A stretch of 64,000 nt of DNA from Isochrysis galbana (taxonomy: Eukaryota > Haptophyta > Isochrysidales > Isochrysidaceae). The notes beneath the pieces were generated by a model. The model saw only the letters and a list, made by a program, of their open reading frames with translations. It was not told the DNA's origin and did no database searches. The number at the start of each line of letters is the position of its first letter. Within the stretch, counting starts at the first letter, position 1. The stretch is from NCBI GenBank assembly GCA_018136815.1, contig CM030932.1:1839284-1903283 (forward strand), written 5' to 3'. The translations under genes and the position numbers were made by a program. Below, piece after piece: positions 42,311 to 53,256 of the stretch.

Positions 42311-42410
42311 NNNNNNNNNNNNNNNNNNNNNNNNNNNNNNNNNNNNNNNNNNNNNNNNNNNNNNNNNNNNNNNNNNNNNNNNNNNNNNNNNNNNNNNNNN
42401 NNNNNNNNNN
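42311..42410. other. Assembly gap (100 N)
   Basis: A second 100-base placeholder. On its right, pol of element 2 is cut off immediately before the protease. On its left is the LINE fragment. The missing protease, reverse transcriptase, RNase H, integrase, chromodomain and 3' LTR of element 2 would need 5-6 kb, so either this gap is large or the junction is a misjoin. Confidence 0.95.
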
Positions 42411-45400
42411 CTTCTTTGCCGGCAGCCTCGCCGGAGCGGCAGACCATTAGATCTCGAACATATAGACAATGCCTTGGGTAGGCAGATGGTAGGGTATCCA
42501 CGACGCTCTCCGGCCGGTGCGCGGTCACGTGTGCAATGGTGTCGGACAGGGACGGGGTTGGTCGCCAGCGTCGTTGCTCGGGTGAATTCGTCGTCAAACT
42601 GGTCGTCGTCTCTTCGGGTACTCCGACTGCCGCTATCGTGGCAGAGGGCCTAGAGGGGTCGTCCTCGTTGGTAGCGGTACAGGGTGATAGCTTGGGACTA
42701 GTGTAGCCCAGGCCTCTCTTGTCGGTGGGGTGCCTCGGGTGGTCGGACATCTTTTCCCAATCTTTCTCGAGACGGGCTTGGGCTTCTGTCTTGGGTCTTC
42801 GAACTAATGAGGCTAGCTCTTCGGCGCGGATGCCTTTGGCTTCCACGAATTCGATCGGCGCTCGGACGGCAGCGGCGAGGTCGGATTCCTCGTCGGCGTT
42901 TCGTCCGGCTAGAGCTTGCGCTCTTATTTCGTCAGCGGTTTCGGGCGTGACGTTGGACCATTTCTGGTCCCCGTTCACTCCGAATGATTGCCATTGTTGG
43001 CGCCGCTTCCGGAGAGTCGTCGGCGTCGTCGGACGCGGCGAGCTCGCGCGTGCCGGAGGCGGGGCGGTCCATGGAGAGAATGGGTCGTGGAGTGTAGACT
43101 CGGAGGCGTGGAGTGGCGTGTCGTTGTCGTGGTTATCGTGGGTTTCTTTTTGGTCTTCGTGGTTGTCTGACTCGGGAGTAGCTGGACGGGAAACAACGGG
43201 GTCGGAAGAAACTTCACTCGTTTCCCTCCCCCTCTCATAACGATGAAGAGCCGACCACGGCTCGTAGGCGGTAGCCTCGGTCGAGCTAAGTGAAGGCCGG
43301 TCCAATAGGCTGCACCGCGCGCAAGCGAGTAGCTCTAACGCGGACAATTTCTTCGTCGACGTCTGGTCTCGCTGTTGGCTCAAATGTCGAAGAAGAACAG
43401 GCATCCAATGGATCGCCATCGCTCCAGCTACACCGACGTAGGTGCGGCTGCGAAGAGCGCCACGGTGCGGTGAAGGAGAGAGGTTAGCCATGGCCGACTC
43501 ACGGCCATCCACGACGCAAGTTGGCTGGAGGGGCGGCAGCCCTTTGGTGAGGTACAACCCGGTGGCTTTCTGGTGTCCAGTGCCGTGCTCCCAGGGTTGG
43601 ACGAATTGGGTCGGGGTCAACCCCCCGACTAAACGGCGAGCTTCCGCATGCATCCGAGGGTTCTCGACCGCTACAAACGGAGCAGTGGCGGAGGCCATTG
43701 ACTTGAAGACGCGAGCGGCCGACTCAAGAGCGGCACGACGTCCGGGTTCTTGGGAGAGCCATTGACTGCTGACAGCGGAGAGGTACGTGCAGGGCGGGTG
43801 GGCGATGACTAGGTCCCAACCTAGGTTTTGGACATGAAGCGCGTCGCCTTGGAAGTGGGGCACGTAATCGATCTCGGAAGGATACAAATCGCACGTAGCT
43901 ACATCAGCACCGGCGAGTAGGAACATGGAGGAGACGACGCCGCTCGTCTCGCCAACGACGAGAACGCGTGGTGCGTGACAGCCAGACGTCAGCCCGTCTT
44001 GGACTCGTTGATTCATCTTCGTGAGCTCAGCGCAAAGCTCATCGAAGTGCTTGGGTAGCGCGGCGGCAGGCGAGGCTAGGGTGCCATTGCGAGGCCGGCG
44101 AAGCTCTTGGGCTGCCTCCGTGAGGTGCCGAGGTAATACCACCGCAGAGCCGCTCGCTCGTGCACGAAGAGAGGCGAGAGCGTGGAGAGCGGGTGACGGG
44201 GTATCATCACGGGTGCCGACATCGGAGTTGTTTTGAGAGGAATCGAAGGACTGGATCGCGGACGCATTGATCGCTGCCACGCGCATGATGGTGGTGGCAG
44301 TGGTATCGAGAGGCAGGCAGTGCTCGGAGGCGGCGACCGGTGGCCGCAGCGACGTAGGACGAATGGAAGAAGACTCGGATATCGACGACGTAGAGACGGG
44401 CTCGGAGGACGGGATGGACGAAGAAACTCGGAGAAGTGGGGTGTCGGACGGCGGCGACGGACGCCGCGGCCGCGAGACCACCGGTGAGAGACATGAAGGA
44501 CATGGCTCAGGGACTCGGTTGGGCTGGCTCAATGGGCGTAGAAGCTCGGTTTGGGAGGCCGCCGTTCCTCGACGTGCAGAGGAGTTGTGGTCACTCTCCA
44601 TGGTCACGTCGGAAGAGGAAACAGGCCAGGGATCGACGTCGTTGCATTCTGTCGTCGGCGGGGTCGGCGCCGGCGAAAGAAGGGACGTGGCTGTCGTAGA
44701 AGCCGGCTGCGGGGAAGGCTGGGGCCAGGGTGGTGGCTCTGTGGCAGCGGCTGGCGTGGGTAGTGGCCGAAGAGGTTCTGCAATGCGAAGCATTCTTCGG
44801 AGGACTTGGCTCGGGCTAGCGGGTGGATGGACCGCTGAAATTACGGTGGATTCAGACTCGAATTCGGAAGACTCGGCGACTTGAGAGGGGCTAGGAGACG
44901 GCTGTTCAAGCTCCTCCAGGGCTCTCGGTTGATGGGGTGGCGTGGGAACGCCGGTGGTCGACCGCGGACTCCGCGGTGACGTTAATTTGTACTCGGACTC
45001 GGACTCGTCGTTTCTGGCGTGCTGGACGCCAATAACAGGGCTAACTTTCGAAATGGGAACGGACGGGGCCGGCTCAAAGGTGAAGCCCCCTGGCGTCGCA
45101 ACCGTCGGTGAGGACGAAGCTGAAGCTTGTGATGACAATAGGGGCACGGTGGCCAGCACCGGTTGGCTCGGTGCGGCCGAAATCTCGGACTCGGTGACGG
45201 GCTTGATTACGCGGGCTCGGGATGCACTGTCTTGTGCGATTGGACTCGGACTCGGAACGGAAACGGAAGGGATCGGCTCGGCGGCGTGCAGCCTGCTGGA
45301 GTGGCAGGCCGGCTGCGGCGAGACTCGGAACGGTGGCTCGGACAAGGACACAGTGGCTGTCGTCGAGGGCTTCGGCGTCAGCTTGTGTTTGGACTCGATA

Positions 45401-45714
45401 CGCGGTGGCTCGTGAAACGGGGCTCGGTTGTGGTTGGAATTCTGGAAGTGACCGGAGATTCCAAATGACTCAGACTCGGGGCGCGGAGGACCGAAGGTGA
45501 ACACTCCCGCGGAAGGAGTGGTCGTCGGAGGCTCAGTGAGTGGCTGGAGCTCCGTTAATCCTGCGGTCGACCGCGTGGTAGGACTCGGTGACGTTGTAAA
45601 CTCGGACTCGGACTCGGACTCGGACTCGGATGGCTCAGAACGGGGTTTGCTCAAAACAGGCTTGGACTCGGACTCGAAAGAAAGTGGGGAAGAACCGGAG
45701 AACTGCGCCTCCAT
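42411..45714 (-). CDS. pol: Pol polyprotein of chromovirus element 2, N-terminal part with methyltransferase (partial)
   Basis: About 1,100 codons are open before the gap. The first 550 residues are low complexity, rich in Ser, Pro, Thr and Glu; repeated SESESE comes from a GGACTC hexamer array. The methyltransferase domain follows at about 579-773, then the linker with PRHPTDKRGLGY. The sequence stops at RHCLYVRDLMVCR, which in element 1 lies just before the protease. The domain order therefore equals that of element 1 as far as visible. Gag and pol of this copy are in the same reading register, separated by a stop at 46285. No internal stop or frameshift is present, so this copy was recently functional or is still constrained. 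The first ATG of the open frame is used as the nominal start. Confidence 0.88.
43395..43980 (-). other. Cytosine-C5-type DNA methyltransferase domain in pol of element 2
   Basis: Second copy of the domain described at 8511-9100. RVLVVGETSGVV, TCDLYPSEID, WDLVIAHPPCTYLS (putative catalytic Cys642), VENPRMH (E684), QPWEHGTGHQKATGLYL, GALRSRTY and AGAMAIHW are all kept. By hand alignment 161 of 192 residues equal those of element 1, with no insertion or deletion. The differences avoid the motifs and cluster in loops (for example EGRLSAM against DGRESAM). Confidence 0.85.
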
Positions 45715-46284
45715 CGTCGTAGTAATGGAGACTGGTGATACCGGTGATGACTGGACTGGGCTCAGACTCGTAGATGGGCTCGCGGTGGCGTAAGACGAAG
45801 AGGGTAATTCTGAACGTGACTTGGACTCGGACTCGTACTCGGGAGACGTTTTGTGGCTCGGACATGCGAAATTTGATTTGAAGGATTGAAGGTTGGATTG
45901 GGCCTGCGGCGGCTGGATTTTCGCAGACCGTGAGGTCTTGGACTGGGGATGCTTGAGGAGTGGCGGGGGGTAGCGGTTGAGCGGCTTGAGTTGATAGAGA
46001 GGCGGTGACGGTTGACTTGGTTTTGAGGACTCGTGCGTGATATCGAGAATCAGGATGGAATCATCGGCATTGGGAGAAATAGGGGCAATCGGCGAGGAGG
46101 CAGGAGAAAGAGGGGGATGGAGGTGGCAGGGCTTGTCTGGAACTTGGGGAATCTTGGGGTACCGGTTGGAGGCCGTAGAAGTACTCGGCCGTAGCGTAAT
46201 ACGATCTTTTGGTGGGTGGCGTTCAGGCCCACTACCCTGGACTGGTAGCGGGGTAACAGCGCGGACGTGGGCCCCGCCGGCGAC

Positions 46285-49050
46285 CTACTGGGCCGGACGG
46301 AGAACAACCATCGTGCGGAGGCGGCGGTGGACTTCTGGGTCGTTACCACACTCGCCACTGCCGCCTTCGCAGAGAAAACGAATGTATGGTTGGCAAACGA
46401 CGGGGTTATGAGCTCCGTCGCCCGTGCCATACTTCCACAAGTCTGCCTCGGGCGTACCAGATGGAGCCCGGGGACGAAAGGCGCAGTACGCGCAGCCGTT
46501 GGCGTCGGTCCACTCCTTGACGTCGCGGTCTAAGTCGTCGAGACGCGGCGCCGTCATGGTGGCATCCGAGGGACGGCAGCGCGTGAGCGCAGCGCGAAGG
46601 GCCGGGTGACCCGCGTAACGAGAGATTTGCCAGAAGCGGGCTCGCGCTCGAGACCAGCTACCTGGATCCCATTCCGAGAGGCCCGAATCGGCCGGAAGCC
46701 CAAGGCCGTTCGGAGGGGGATCACATTGGCGACGGGAAGACGTGCTTTTGCCGAGGGGACGGTCAAGAAGTGCGTCCGGTAACGGAGACGATGCGGAGTA
46801 ATTCGTAGGCGGAGGCGGAGCCCGACGATTGTCAGCGCCAGTCGCCTTGCGGTTCGAGTTGTTGTTTTGCGATTTTAATGCCTCGGCCACCGCCGCTTGG
46901 ACGGCGGCGACCATCGAAGCCGTAGTGTCTGCGGGGTTAGAGGCAGTCTTAGCAACCTTGGCGGTCTTGGTGGACTTGGAAGTAGTCGCCGGCGGCGTCA
47001 CGGCGGCGACCGTGACCGACGCTTGTTGGCCAGCGCGGGCTTGTTCGTACGGGCTCAGGTAGCGCTGGCAGAGGTTGACGCACGAAAGGGCCGAACGAGG
47101 GAGCTCGTGGTTCTCGACGCGGAAGCGAGTCTTCGCAAGACACTCGCCGAACTTGGTCGCGTTATCCACGCCGCGAGCCGCGTCGACCTTGTCGTTCCGA
47201 ATGATGGACTCGAATCGTTGATTGATATCGTGCGACATGTTTGGGTGGTCCCAGACCGTCGTGGCATCCACCTTCGCGTCACCCATCTTGCGGACGTACG
47301 CGCGCACCAAATTCTTGGATAACTCTAAGAGATCGGAGCCGGCTTCACGGGCTACGAGGCGGTCCCACTCCATGGAGGCGGAGTCTTTGGCGAAGCCGGG
47401 CACGTTGGCCGCGAAGGTGGCGTCGCACTTGCGGAGAAGCACGTCGCAGGCCAGCGCGGGATTGAGAGAGAGAACCGGATCTTCGGCGAGATCGAGGAGG
47501 AAGGCGTAAATCCTTTGGTTGCCGGTGGTGCACAAGTTGGCGGCCGCTAGCAAGGATGTAAAGATTTCACGGTGGTCGCAGCCGAGCGAGAGGGCGCGCT
47601 CGAGTGGCTTGATGAAGGACAGACGAAAATCATTCCAGGAGGTGGCCGCTGTCTGGACGTTGTCCGAGGCCAGGCCCTTGGGGAACTTGATCTCGGAAAG
47701 CTCTTTGCCCATTCGGACTTGGTGATGGAGGGTGCGGTCGAGGAAGAAGCGGCTCCGAGCCCACTTGGTCACGTGCTCCTTCTCGAAAAACACACGGTAG
47801 TGCCAAACATTGCCGGCCCGAGAGAGGCCGCCGTTGAGAATGGCGTGGATTAGCTCGAAATCGTCGGAGTTCTTGTAGAGAGAAGCTACCTCATAGGGGG
47901 ACATGTTAAACAGTTGGTCCCATGAGGCTAGGATGACCTCTCGCTCAGAAACATCCCCGGCGAGGCTTGGATCGACGGGATGCCGCCGAGTCGCCGGATT
48001 TGGAAGCGAGCGGAGGCCCGCGACGGTGGGTGGAGGTTGGGGATCAGAAACAGGCTTGACAGACGGGACAGGAACGGGTGTATTGGGTACGGGATCGGAA
48101 ATCGGATTTGGCGGAACGGAGAACGGCGCGGCGGGCAAAGGTTGAGAAGGGAACTTGGCCGAGGCAGGGGGAGCACCGATGGAGTTGTCTCCTTCTTCCA
48201 CAAGCGGTGGCGAAGTTTCGACTCGAGACGAAGTCGTAGTGCCCGCTTGGCCCTGTAGAATGTTGAGTATCGTGTTGAAGGTAGACCCCACCTCTCGCTG
48301 AAATTCTTCGTGGCGCTGGGCGGCTTGGAGGGTAGAGGACTCGAGGCGGTCGACAGCGCCGCGGAGAGCCTCGATCTGGACTTGTTGGTCCATGATTTGG
48401 GCGGCGCCGACGGTGGCGGTCGGAGGTGGAACGACGTTACGTTTGGGGTACGAATACGTCGACGGGGGTGGAACAAACTCTTCATATGGTGGGGGCTCGA
48501 AAGGAGGGAGGGACCGGACGGAACCCACATCATCTTCAGCACCAACCACAGAGGGATTGAGAGAGGAAGGAACACTTGGCAAAGGATCAGCGAAAGAAAG
48601 GAGAGGAAAGGCCACCGGTGGAGCAACGGACGAGGCTAGAGGACCCATTCCAGCTCCAGTTGACGGGGTGTGAGTAGAGGCCCGCGGAGGCGGCGGAACT
48701 TCGACCGTCGGCGCGGAGAGGCGAGAGGGGGGGAGAACTGGCTCGGAAAGGCTCTCCTTTGAAGAAGGGAGGGGTCCCACGAGGCTCTCTTCCCCAGGAG
48801 ACTTCGACCCGAACAGTTCGGGAAGAGAAGAAGAAGAGACGGGCTCATGACGCGGGGACGATGAAGATTTCTCAAGGGAAGAACTCGACGTGACGACCGG
48901 AGCCGAAGGCGCGAGCGAAGATGTTGTGCTTGTCAGAGCAAGGCTGATCTCACTCTTGGAGATTGCCTGCGAGGGCGCGCCGGCAGCTAGCGCGGAACGC
49001 GGTTCTTGTGGGGAGCTCATGGAGCTTTCCTCGGGGGTGACTACGGGCAT
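46285..49050 (-). CDS. gag: Gag polyprotein of chromovirus element 2 (intact)
   Basis: An uninterrupted frame of about 920 codons from ATG 49050. The upstream extension to 49089 starts with a non-ATG codon. The N-terminal 350 residues are Ser/Pro-rich, with a heptad-like segment (QQVQIEALRGAVDRLESSTL). A capsid-like helical region follows from about residue 390 (WDQLFNMSPYEVASLYKNSD through NLCQRYLSPYEQAR). An alanine-rich helix and then the Cys/His C-terminus come after that: CAYCAF, HNPVVCQPYIRFLCE and GECGNDPEVH. Conserved counterparts exist throughout gag of element 1. The SALAAGA phrase near the N-terminus matches the portion of element 1 gag that lies inside its LTR repeat. No classical CCHC knuckle is present; the Cys/His tail is the candidate nucleic-acid-binding module. 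Confidence 0.85.
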   Translation of the reverse strand: MPVVTPEESSMSSPQEPRSALAAGAPSQAISKSEISLALTSTTSSLAPSAPVVTSSSSLEKSSSSPRHEPVSSSSLPELFGSKSPGEESLVGPLPSSKESLSEPVLPPSRLSAPTVEVPPPPRASTHTPSTGAGMGPLASSVAPPVAFPLLSFADPLPSVPSSLNPSVVGAEDDVGSVRSLPPFEPPPYEEFVPPPSTYSYPKRNVVPPPTATVGAAQIMDQQVQIEALRGAVDRLESSTLQAAQRHEEFQREVGSTFNTILNILQGQAGTTTSSRVETSPPLVEEGDNSIGAPPASAKFPSQPLPAAPFSVPPNPISDPVPNTPVPVPSVKPVSDPQPPPTVAGLRSLPNPATRRHPVDPSLAGDVSEREVILASWDQLFNMSPYEVASLYKNSDDFELIHAILNGGLSRAGNVWHYRVFFEKEHVTKWARSRFFLDRTLHHQVRMGKELSEIKFPKGLASDNVQTAATSWNDFRLSFIKPLERALSLGCDHREIFTSLLAAANLCTTGNQRIYAFLLDLAEDPVLSLNPALACDVLLRKCDATFAANVPGFAKDSASMEWDRLVAREAGSDLLELSKNLVRAYVRKMGDAKVDATTVWDHPNMSHDINQRFESIIRNDKVDAARGVDNATKFGECLAKTRFRVENHELPRSALSCVNLCQRYLSPYEQARAGQQASVTVAAVTPPATTSKSTKTAKVAKTASNPADTTASMVAAVQAAVAEALKSQNNNSNRKATGADNRRAPPPPTNYSASSPLPDALLDRPLGKSTSSRRQCDPPPNGLGLPADSGLSEWDPGSWSRARARFWQISRYAGHPALRAALTRCRPSDATMTAPRLDDLDRDVKEWTDANGCAYCAFRPRAPSGTPEADLWKYGTGDGAHNPVVCQPYIRFLCEGGSGECGNDPEVHRRLRTMVVLRPAQ

Positions 49051-50110
49051 GGTGATCGACGCACGACGCACGACGCACGCACGGAGCACGGTGGGCGCGG
49101 AAGTGCGAAAGGAGGCTTGTGGGAGGTGGTGGCAGGCGACTGGGGGTGGCTCAGGCGCGTGCTTGACTTGTATTGACTCGTTGACTCGGGGTATAGACTC
49201 GGGAACTCGGGGGACTCGCTTGGGAACACGGTGGGACTCGACGAAGTTGCTACAAAAACACTCACAAGAAACCCAAACCCCAACGACCTTGGGCTCAGAA
49301 AACTAACGTAAACACTCCGGAATCATACGATAAACAAACCCTCCCCGTGCGACGAATGCTGAGGTCGCGATCGCTCGTCATGCGCGAAGAAATACGGAAA
49401 GAGAGCGCAAAACTACGCAAACGAAGGGTTCGAACTATCGTTAAAGTGAAACTCGTCCGCTGAAGCCAACGCGGAGGGTCGAGGAGAGATCCAAAATCGC
49501 GCCGGGGGAAGAAGGCGATGTGCGGAGAGACCTTCTAGACAAGCTTCAACGAGCAAGGGGCGACGAAACAAGACGCGAGACGCGAGGCGCGTGCCATTCG
49601 TTCTTCCTTTCTTTCATCGAAACCGCGACAAAACTAACATTAAACGTCGGTGCCCCCTCCGCGAGGATCGCGAAGAAGAACGGACGAGATGGAGGCAATC
49701 ATCGAAGGAACCGCGAGAGGAATCGAAGCGAGGGGGGGAACAACGACGGCCGGAGGAAACGAACCGCGCGCGGGGGAGAAGAGAACCTCGCGCGGGGGGG
49801 GGATTAATATAACGGCCGGAGGCGACGGACGGCACGCCGAGGGAAAGAACCTGCCGCGGGGGGGGCGAGGGACCGAGGGCACGGCGGGGCAGCGTGGGAG
49901 GGCGCGAGGCCGATCTCGGAACGAGATCGCGTCCTTTCCCTCGCGGAGCGCGGAGAGACCCCCCACGAGATATCTTGGGACCGGAGAATGTTTTGGACGA
50001 ATCTTCCTACCGTCGGCCGAGGAGAGGCGGACGGAGAGAGAGAGAGAGAGTCTCGCAGAGCGACTGCAGAACGAGAAGTCGAAGTCATGCCGGTTTATTA
50101 CCTTAAACGA
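49051..50110 (-). other. Probable 5' LTR/leader of element 2
   Basis: Upstream of gag on the minus strand lies about 1 kb without genes. It contains a CT microsatellite on the minus strand (GAGAGAGAGAGAGA at about 50037-50050, plus strand). In element 1 the LTR has a similarly placed CT tract. The second LTR that would prove the boundaries is missing because of the 42311-42410 gap. The long G-rich frames on the plus strand here are compositional. Confidence 0.35.
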
Positions 50111-50734
50111 GCCAACAATTATAGTAACAGCAAAAACAAAATTCGAATCGCAAATTTCGAGACCAAAACCTGCAAACCTGGACTTGAGACCATGGGGAAT
50201 CCGAATCTGTGTGTCTTGTGCGTCAGTGGCAACACGGGGAACTGTTCAATTGTAATTGTGAGCGCGTACCTTACACGAATATTCATGCCTACAGCCTTCA
50301 GATGGGCAGGAATACAACAACATTGAAGTGCAAAATTACGAGTTTGACTGATGGTCCAGTGTCCAGTGTCCAGTGTGCATAGAACCACGCCTTGTGGACT
50401 TAGTGAGTTGGCGTCACAAGCTTCCTCGCTATTCGATGTTTGTGTTTGTGCCTCGCATGAAGGGCCTCACTAAAAATATACCGGAGGGGGGCCCGATTGT
50501 ATTTCGCGCACCGTCTTCGAAGGTCTGAAATTCGGTATGCTTTCGCTTTCGAAAATTTCGCCGGAGAACCTCCCAATTTTTTGCTGATCCATCCTACCGG
50601 AACTTATAGCCTATAGGGAGCTTATTTAGCCCTTCATTTACCCATTGCAGCTGGTGCCCTCCGCACCCCCATAGTGAGTGACCGGGCTATTACCCCTAAT
50701 AAAAAACCCTGTTTGACCGCCCTACCATATCTAA
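50111..50734. other. No gene recognised; family C tail fragment
   Basis: No supported coding region. Bases 50698-50725 (AAAAAACCCTGTTTGACCGCCC) are the terminal phrase of repeat family C without its body. A small triplicated GTCCAGT lies near 50351-50376. Confidence 0.4.
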
Positions 50735-50900
50735 GCCCTTCACCTTCACCCCAATCTCCCTAGTAGTGCACCGGGGGAGCCGCCTGCTGGCGGGGGGAGA
50801 AGGGCCGGGGGAATGGGGGTGTAGAAAGTATGCTACGTGTAGGTAGTGGTTCCATTCGCCGCGAGTGCGGTAAGAACATTAGAAGGTTTTTTATTTTATC
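50735..50900. repeat. Dispersed repeat family A, copy 4
   Basis: Matches 56455-56630 almost base for base over CATATCTAAGCCCTTCACC, CTAGTAGTGCACCGGGGGAG, GTAGAAAGTATGCTACGTG and GTTCCATTCGCCGCGAGTGC. It ends in AGAACATTAGAAGGTTTTTT. A fragment of family C sits directly upstream. Confidence 0.8.
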
Positions 50901-51058
50901 ATCCGTCGATTTATCGTCTTAGGTTCGGTACTACTAGGGAGGAGGGAGGAGGATGCCCCCCTATCTCTATAAGTATCCGTGTGCTATAAATAGTAAATGG
51001 CTGAAGAGTGGAGATGTGGAGATCCTCTCTCTATCTCTCTCTGTCTTAGAACCAACCA

Positions 51059-51515
51059 CGTGGGGGGGGGGGGGGGGGGGCGAGAGAGAGAGAGGGAGAG
51101 AGGGGGGGGGGGAGGAGAGAGGGAGAGAGAGAGGGAGAAGAGAGAAGAGAGAGGGAGAAGAGAGAGGGAGAAGAGAGAGGGGGGAGAACGGGGAGAGAGA
51201 GAGGGAGAGCGAGGAGAAAGAGAGAGGGGGGGGGAGAGGGGAGGGGGCCAGAGGGAGAAGAGAGAGGGGGGGAGAACGTGGGGAGAGAGAGAGAGGGAGG
51301 GAGGGGGGGGGAGAGAGGGGGGGGGGGAGAGGGAGAAGAGAGAGGGAGAGGGAGAAGAGAGAGGGAGGGAGAAGGGAGAGAGAGAGAGAGAGAGGGAGAG
51401 AACTCGCGTTGCTCGTGGACGGCTTGAGGGAGGGAGAGAGAGAGGGGGAGAAGGAGAGGGAGAGAGAGAAAGAGAGGGAGAAGAGAGAGGGAGAGAGAGG
51501 GAGAGAGCTCGCGTC
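51059..51515. repeat. Purine (GA/GGGA) simple-sequence tract
   Basis: About 450 bases of nearly pure G and A, starting with a run of about twenty G. It lies immediately 5' of the transporter start at 51559. The long frames it creates on both strands are repeats of Glu-Arg-Gly or Ser-Leu-Pro and should not be annotated as protein. It could form triplex or other non-B DNA and may affect transcription of the gene downstream. Confidence 0.85.
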
Positions 51516-51558
51516 GCTCGTGGACGGCTTGCACGATAGCAGCCTCACCGCCACCCAC

Positions 51559-53256
51559 ATGTCGCAACTCCTCGCGTGCGCGGCAACGCTCGCCGTCGCA
51601 TTCGCCTCACCGGTGCCCGCGCCCGCGCCCGCTCCCGCATCGGCACGCCACCGCGTGCGCAATGGGCTCGCACAGACCGGCCTCGAGCCCCGCCGTTCAC
51701 CGCGGATGCGAGCGAGGCAGCACCTCCTCCTCGCCTCAGCCGAGCAGCCGACCCTCTCCGCGCCCGAACAGCCTGGCGAGACGGCTGCTCCGCCGCCCAA
51801 GGGTGTGAAAGGATGGTTCGTCCGAAACCGTTCGCTTCTGCTCCTTATCGCCCTCGTCGTCCATAAGTGCACCACCGACGGACTCACCCGCTGGACGCGG
51901 CTGCAGACCTCCTACTCGGGCGCCACCGTGGCCGTCCTCTCGGAGGTCTTTAAATTCCCGCTCATCATCCTCGCCGTGGCTGCTCTCGGCGGTGGGCCGG
52001 GCCAGATACTACCAGTCTTCCGCGAGGCCATCTCGAAGCCGCTTGGCAACTGTTGGATCGCCCTCTGTTACACCTTCAACAATCTGCTGTACTACGATGC
52101 CCTTTCAACGCTCTCCGCGGTCGCATACCAGGTCAGCACTGCGCCCCAAGAGGGACCAACGCCGGAGAGTGCTACCCTCGCGTGTGGGGCCATATACCCG
52201 CTTCGCCGCGTCCGCGTCGACCCACGCAGCTGTCTACGTTGGAGTGGCTGCGCCTCAGCTCTCTGCCGGCGTGCCCACAGGTGCTCTCGCAATCCAAGAC
52301 GGTGTTTACGGCGGGCCTCATGTATGTGCTCGTTGGCAAGCGTCTTCGCATGCGGCAAGTATTCGCCATCGGCATGCTCATCGCCGGCGCCCTCGTCGTG
52401 AATCTCCAGGAGTTAGCGCGAGCCTCGGTATCTGCAGGTGCTTGGTAGCGCCTTCCCCTCGTACTAGAGGGACGCCTCGGGCTCCCCTCGTGCCAGATGG
52501 GCGCCTCGGGCCCTTGTCCCAGCACAGCGGCTCCTAGTGGTCAGCGTATCGGCGGCGGCATCGTCGCGTACGTTGCCTCATCCCCCAGCCAACCCACTTA
52601 CCCGCCGATCTTTGCTGATATGGTCTCGCCCGCTACCCATCCCGTGCAGGCGCTGCGGCTGCCGCCCCTTCGGCCGTCATGTGGGGTGTCTTCCTGGTCC
52701 TCTTCTCCTCATTCATATCGGCGCTACCCAATGTGGCATACGAGAAGGCGAGCCCAGCGCGTGCAGACCACGGGCCATCAGCTGCACGTGTCCCTCGAGT
52801 CACCTCCTGATCCACCCGTTTCAACAGGTTCTGAAGACTGAGGGCGAAAACCAGTTTGTGAACAACGTGCAGGTCACGGTATGGATCATGATATGGATCG
52901 GGCTGGCAAACATTGCCACCTCCCTTCCCCGCACTTCGGCGGCCAGTCTTGCGATTCCAACACTTACGGGAGTGGCTGCCGGACTGCGATCCGCCTTCAA
53001 TGGCTTCACGCCTGCCGTGTGGGGCGTCGTGGGCTTGAAAGCGCTGAACGGTCTTCTCATTCCCGCGACATTCAAGTACGCCGACAACATCCTCTATTCG
53101 TACGCCAAGCCCTCCTCCATAGTGGCCACAACCCTTTTTTCAGCTGCTCTCGCCGGTGTGATGCCGGCGCCCTCGCTGCTTGTGGGCGTGGCCCTCGTCG
53201 TCGCATCCGTGATTCTGTACTCGTCCAAGCCGAAGGAGGAAACAAAAGGAGAATAG
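51559..53256 (+). CDS. Nucleotide-sugar transporter (SLC35A/UDP-galactose transporter-like), four exons
   Basis: Members of this family exchange nucleotide sugars for nucleoside monophosphates across Golgi/ER membranes. Exons are 51559-52131, 52281-52437, 52650-52747 and 52828-53256, giving 418 residues with matching phases. Landmarks are RYSG-like RLQTSYSGATVAVLSEVFK, CYTFNNLLYYDALSTLSAVAYQ joined to VLSQSKTVFTAG, and KYADNILYSYAKPSSIV near the C-terminus, all in family positions. About nine to ten hydrophobic segments can be picked out. Intron 3 appears to begin with GC (GAGAAG|GCGAGC) and end with AG. The N-terminus begins with a hydrophobic signal-like stretch (ACAATLAVAFASP) followed by an Ala/Pro/Arg-rich segment, which could be a signal-anchor or plastid-type presequence. 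The start is the first ATG after the purine tract. Confidence 0.85.

Noticed and set aside
50967-51887. 300-codon Ser/Pro/Leu-rich ORF on the minus strand
   Set aside because: It is the complement of a purine simple-sequence tract and of the start of the transporter gene.
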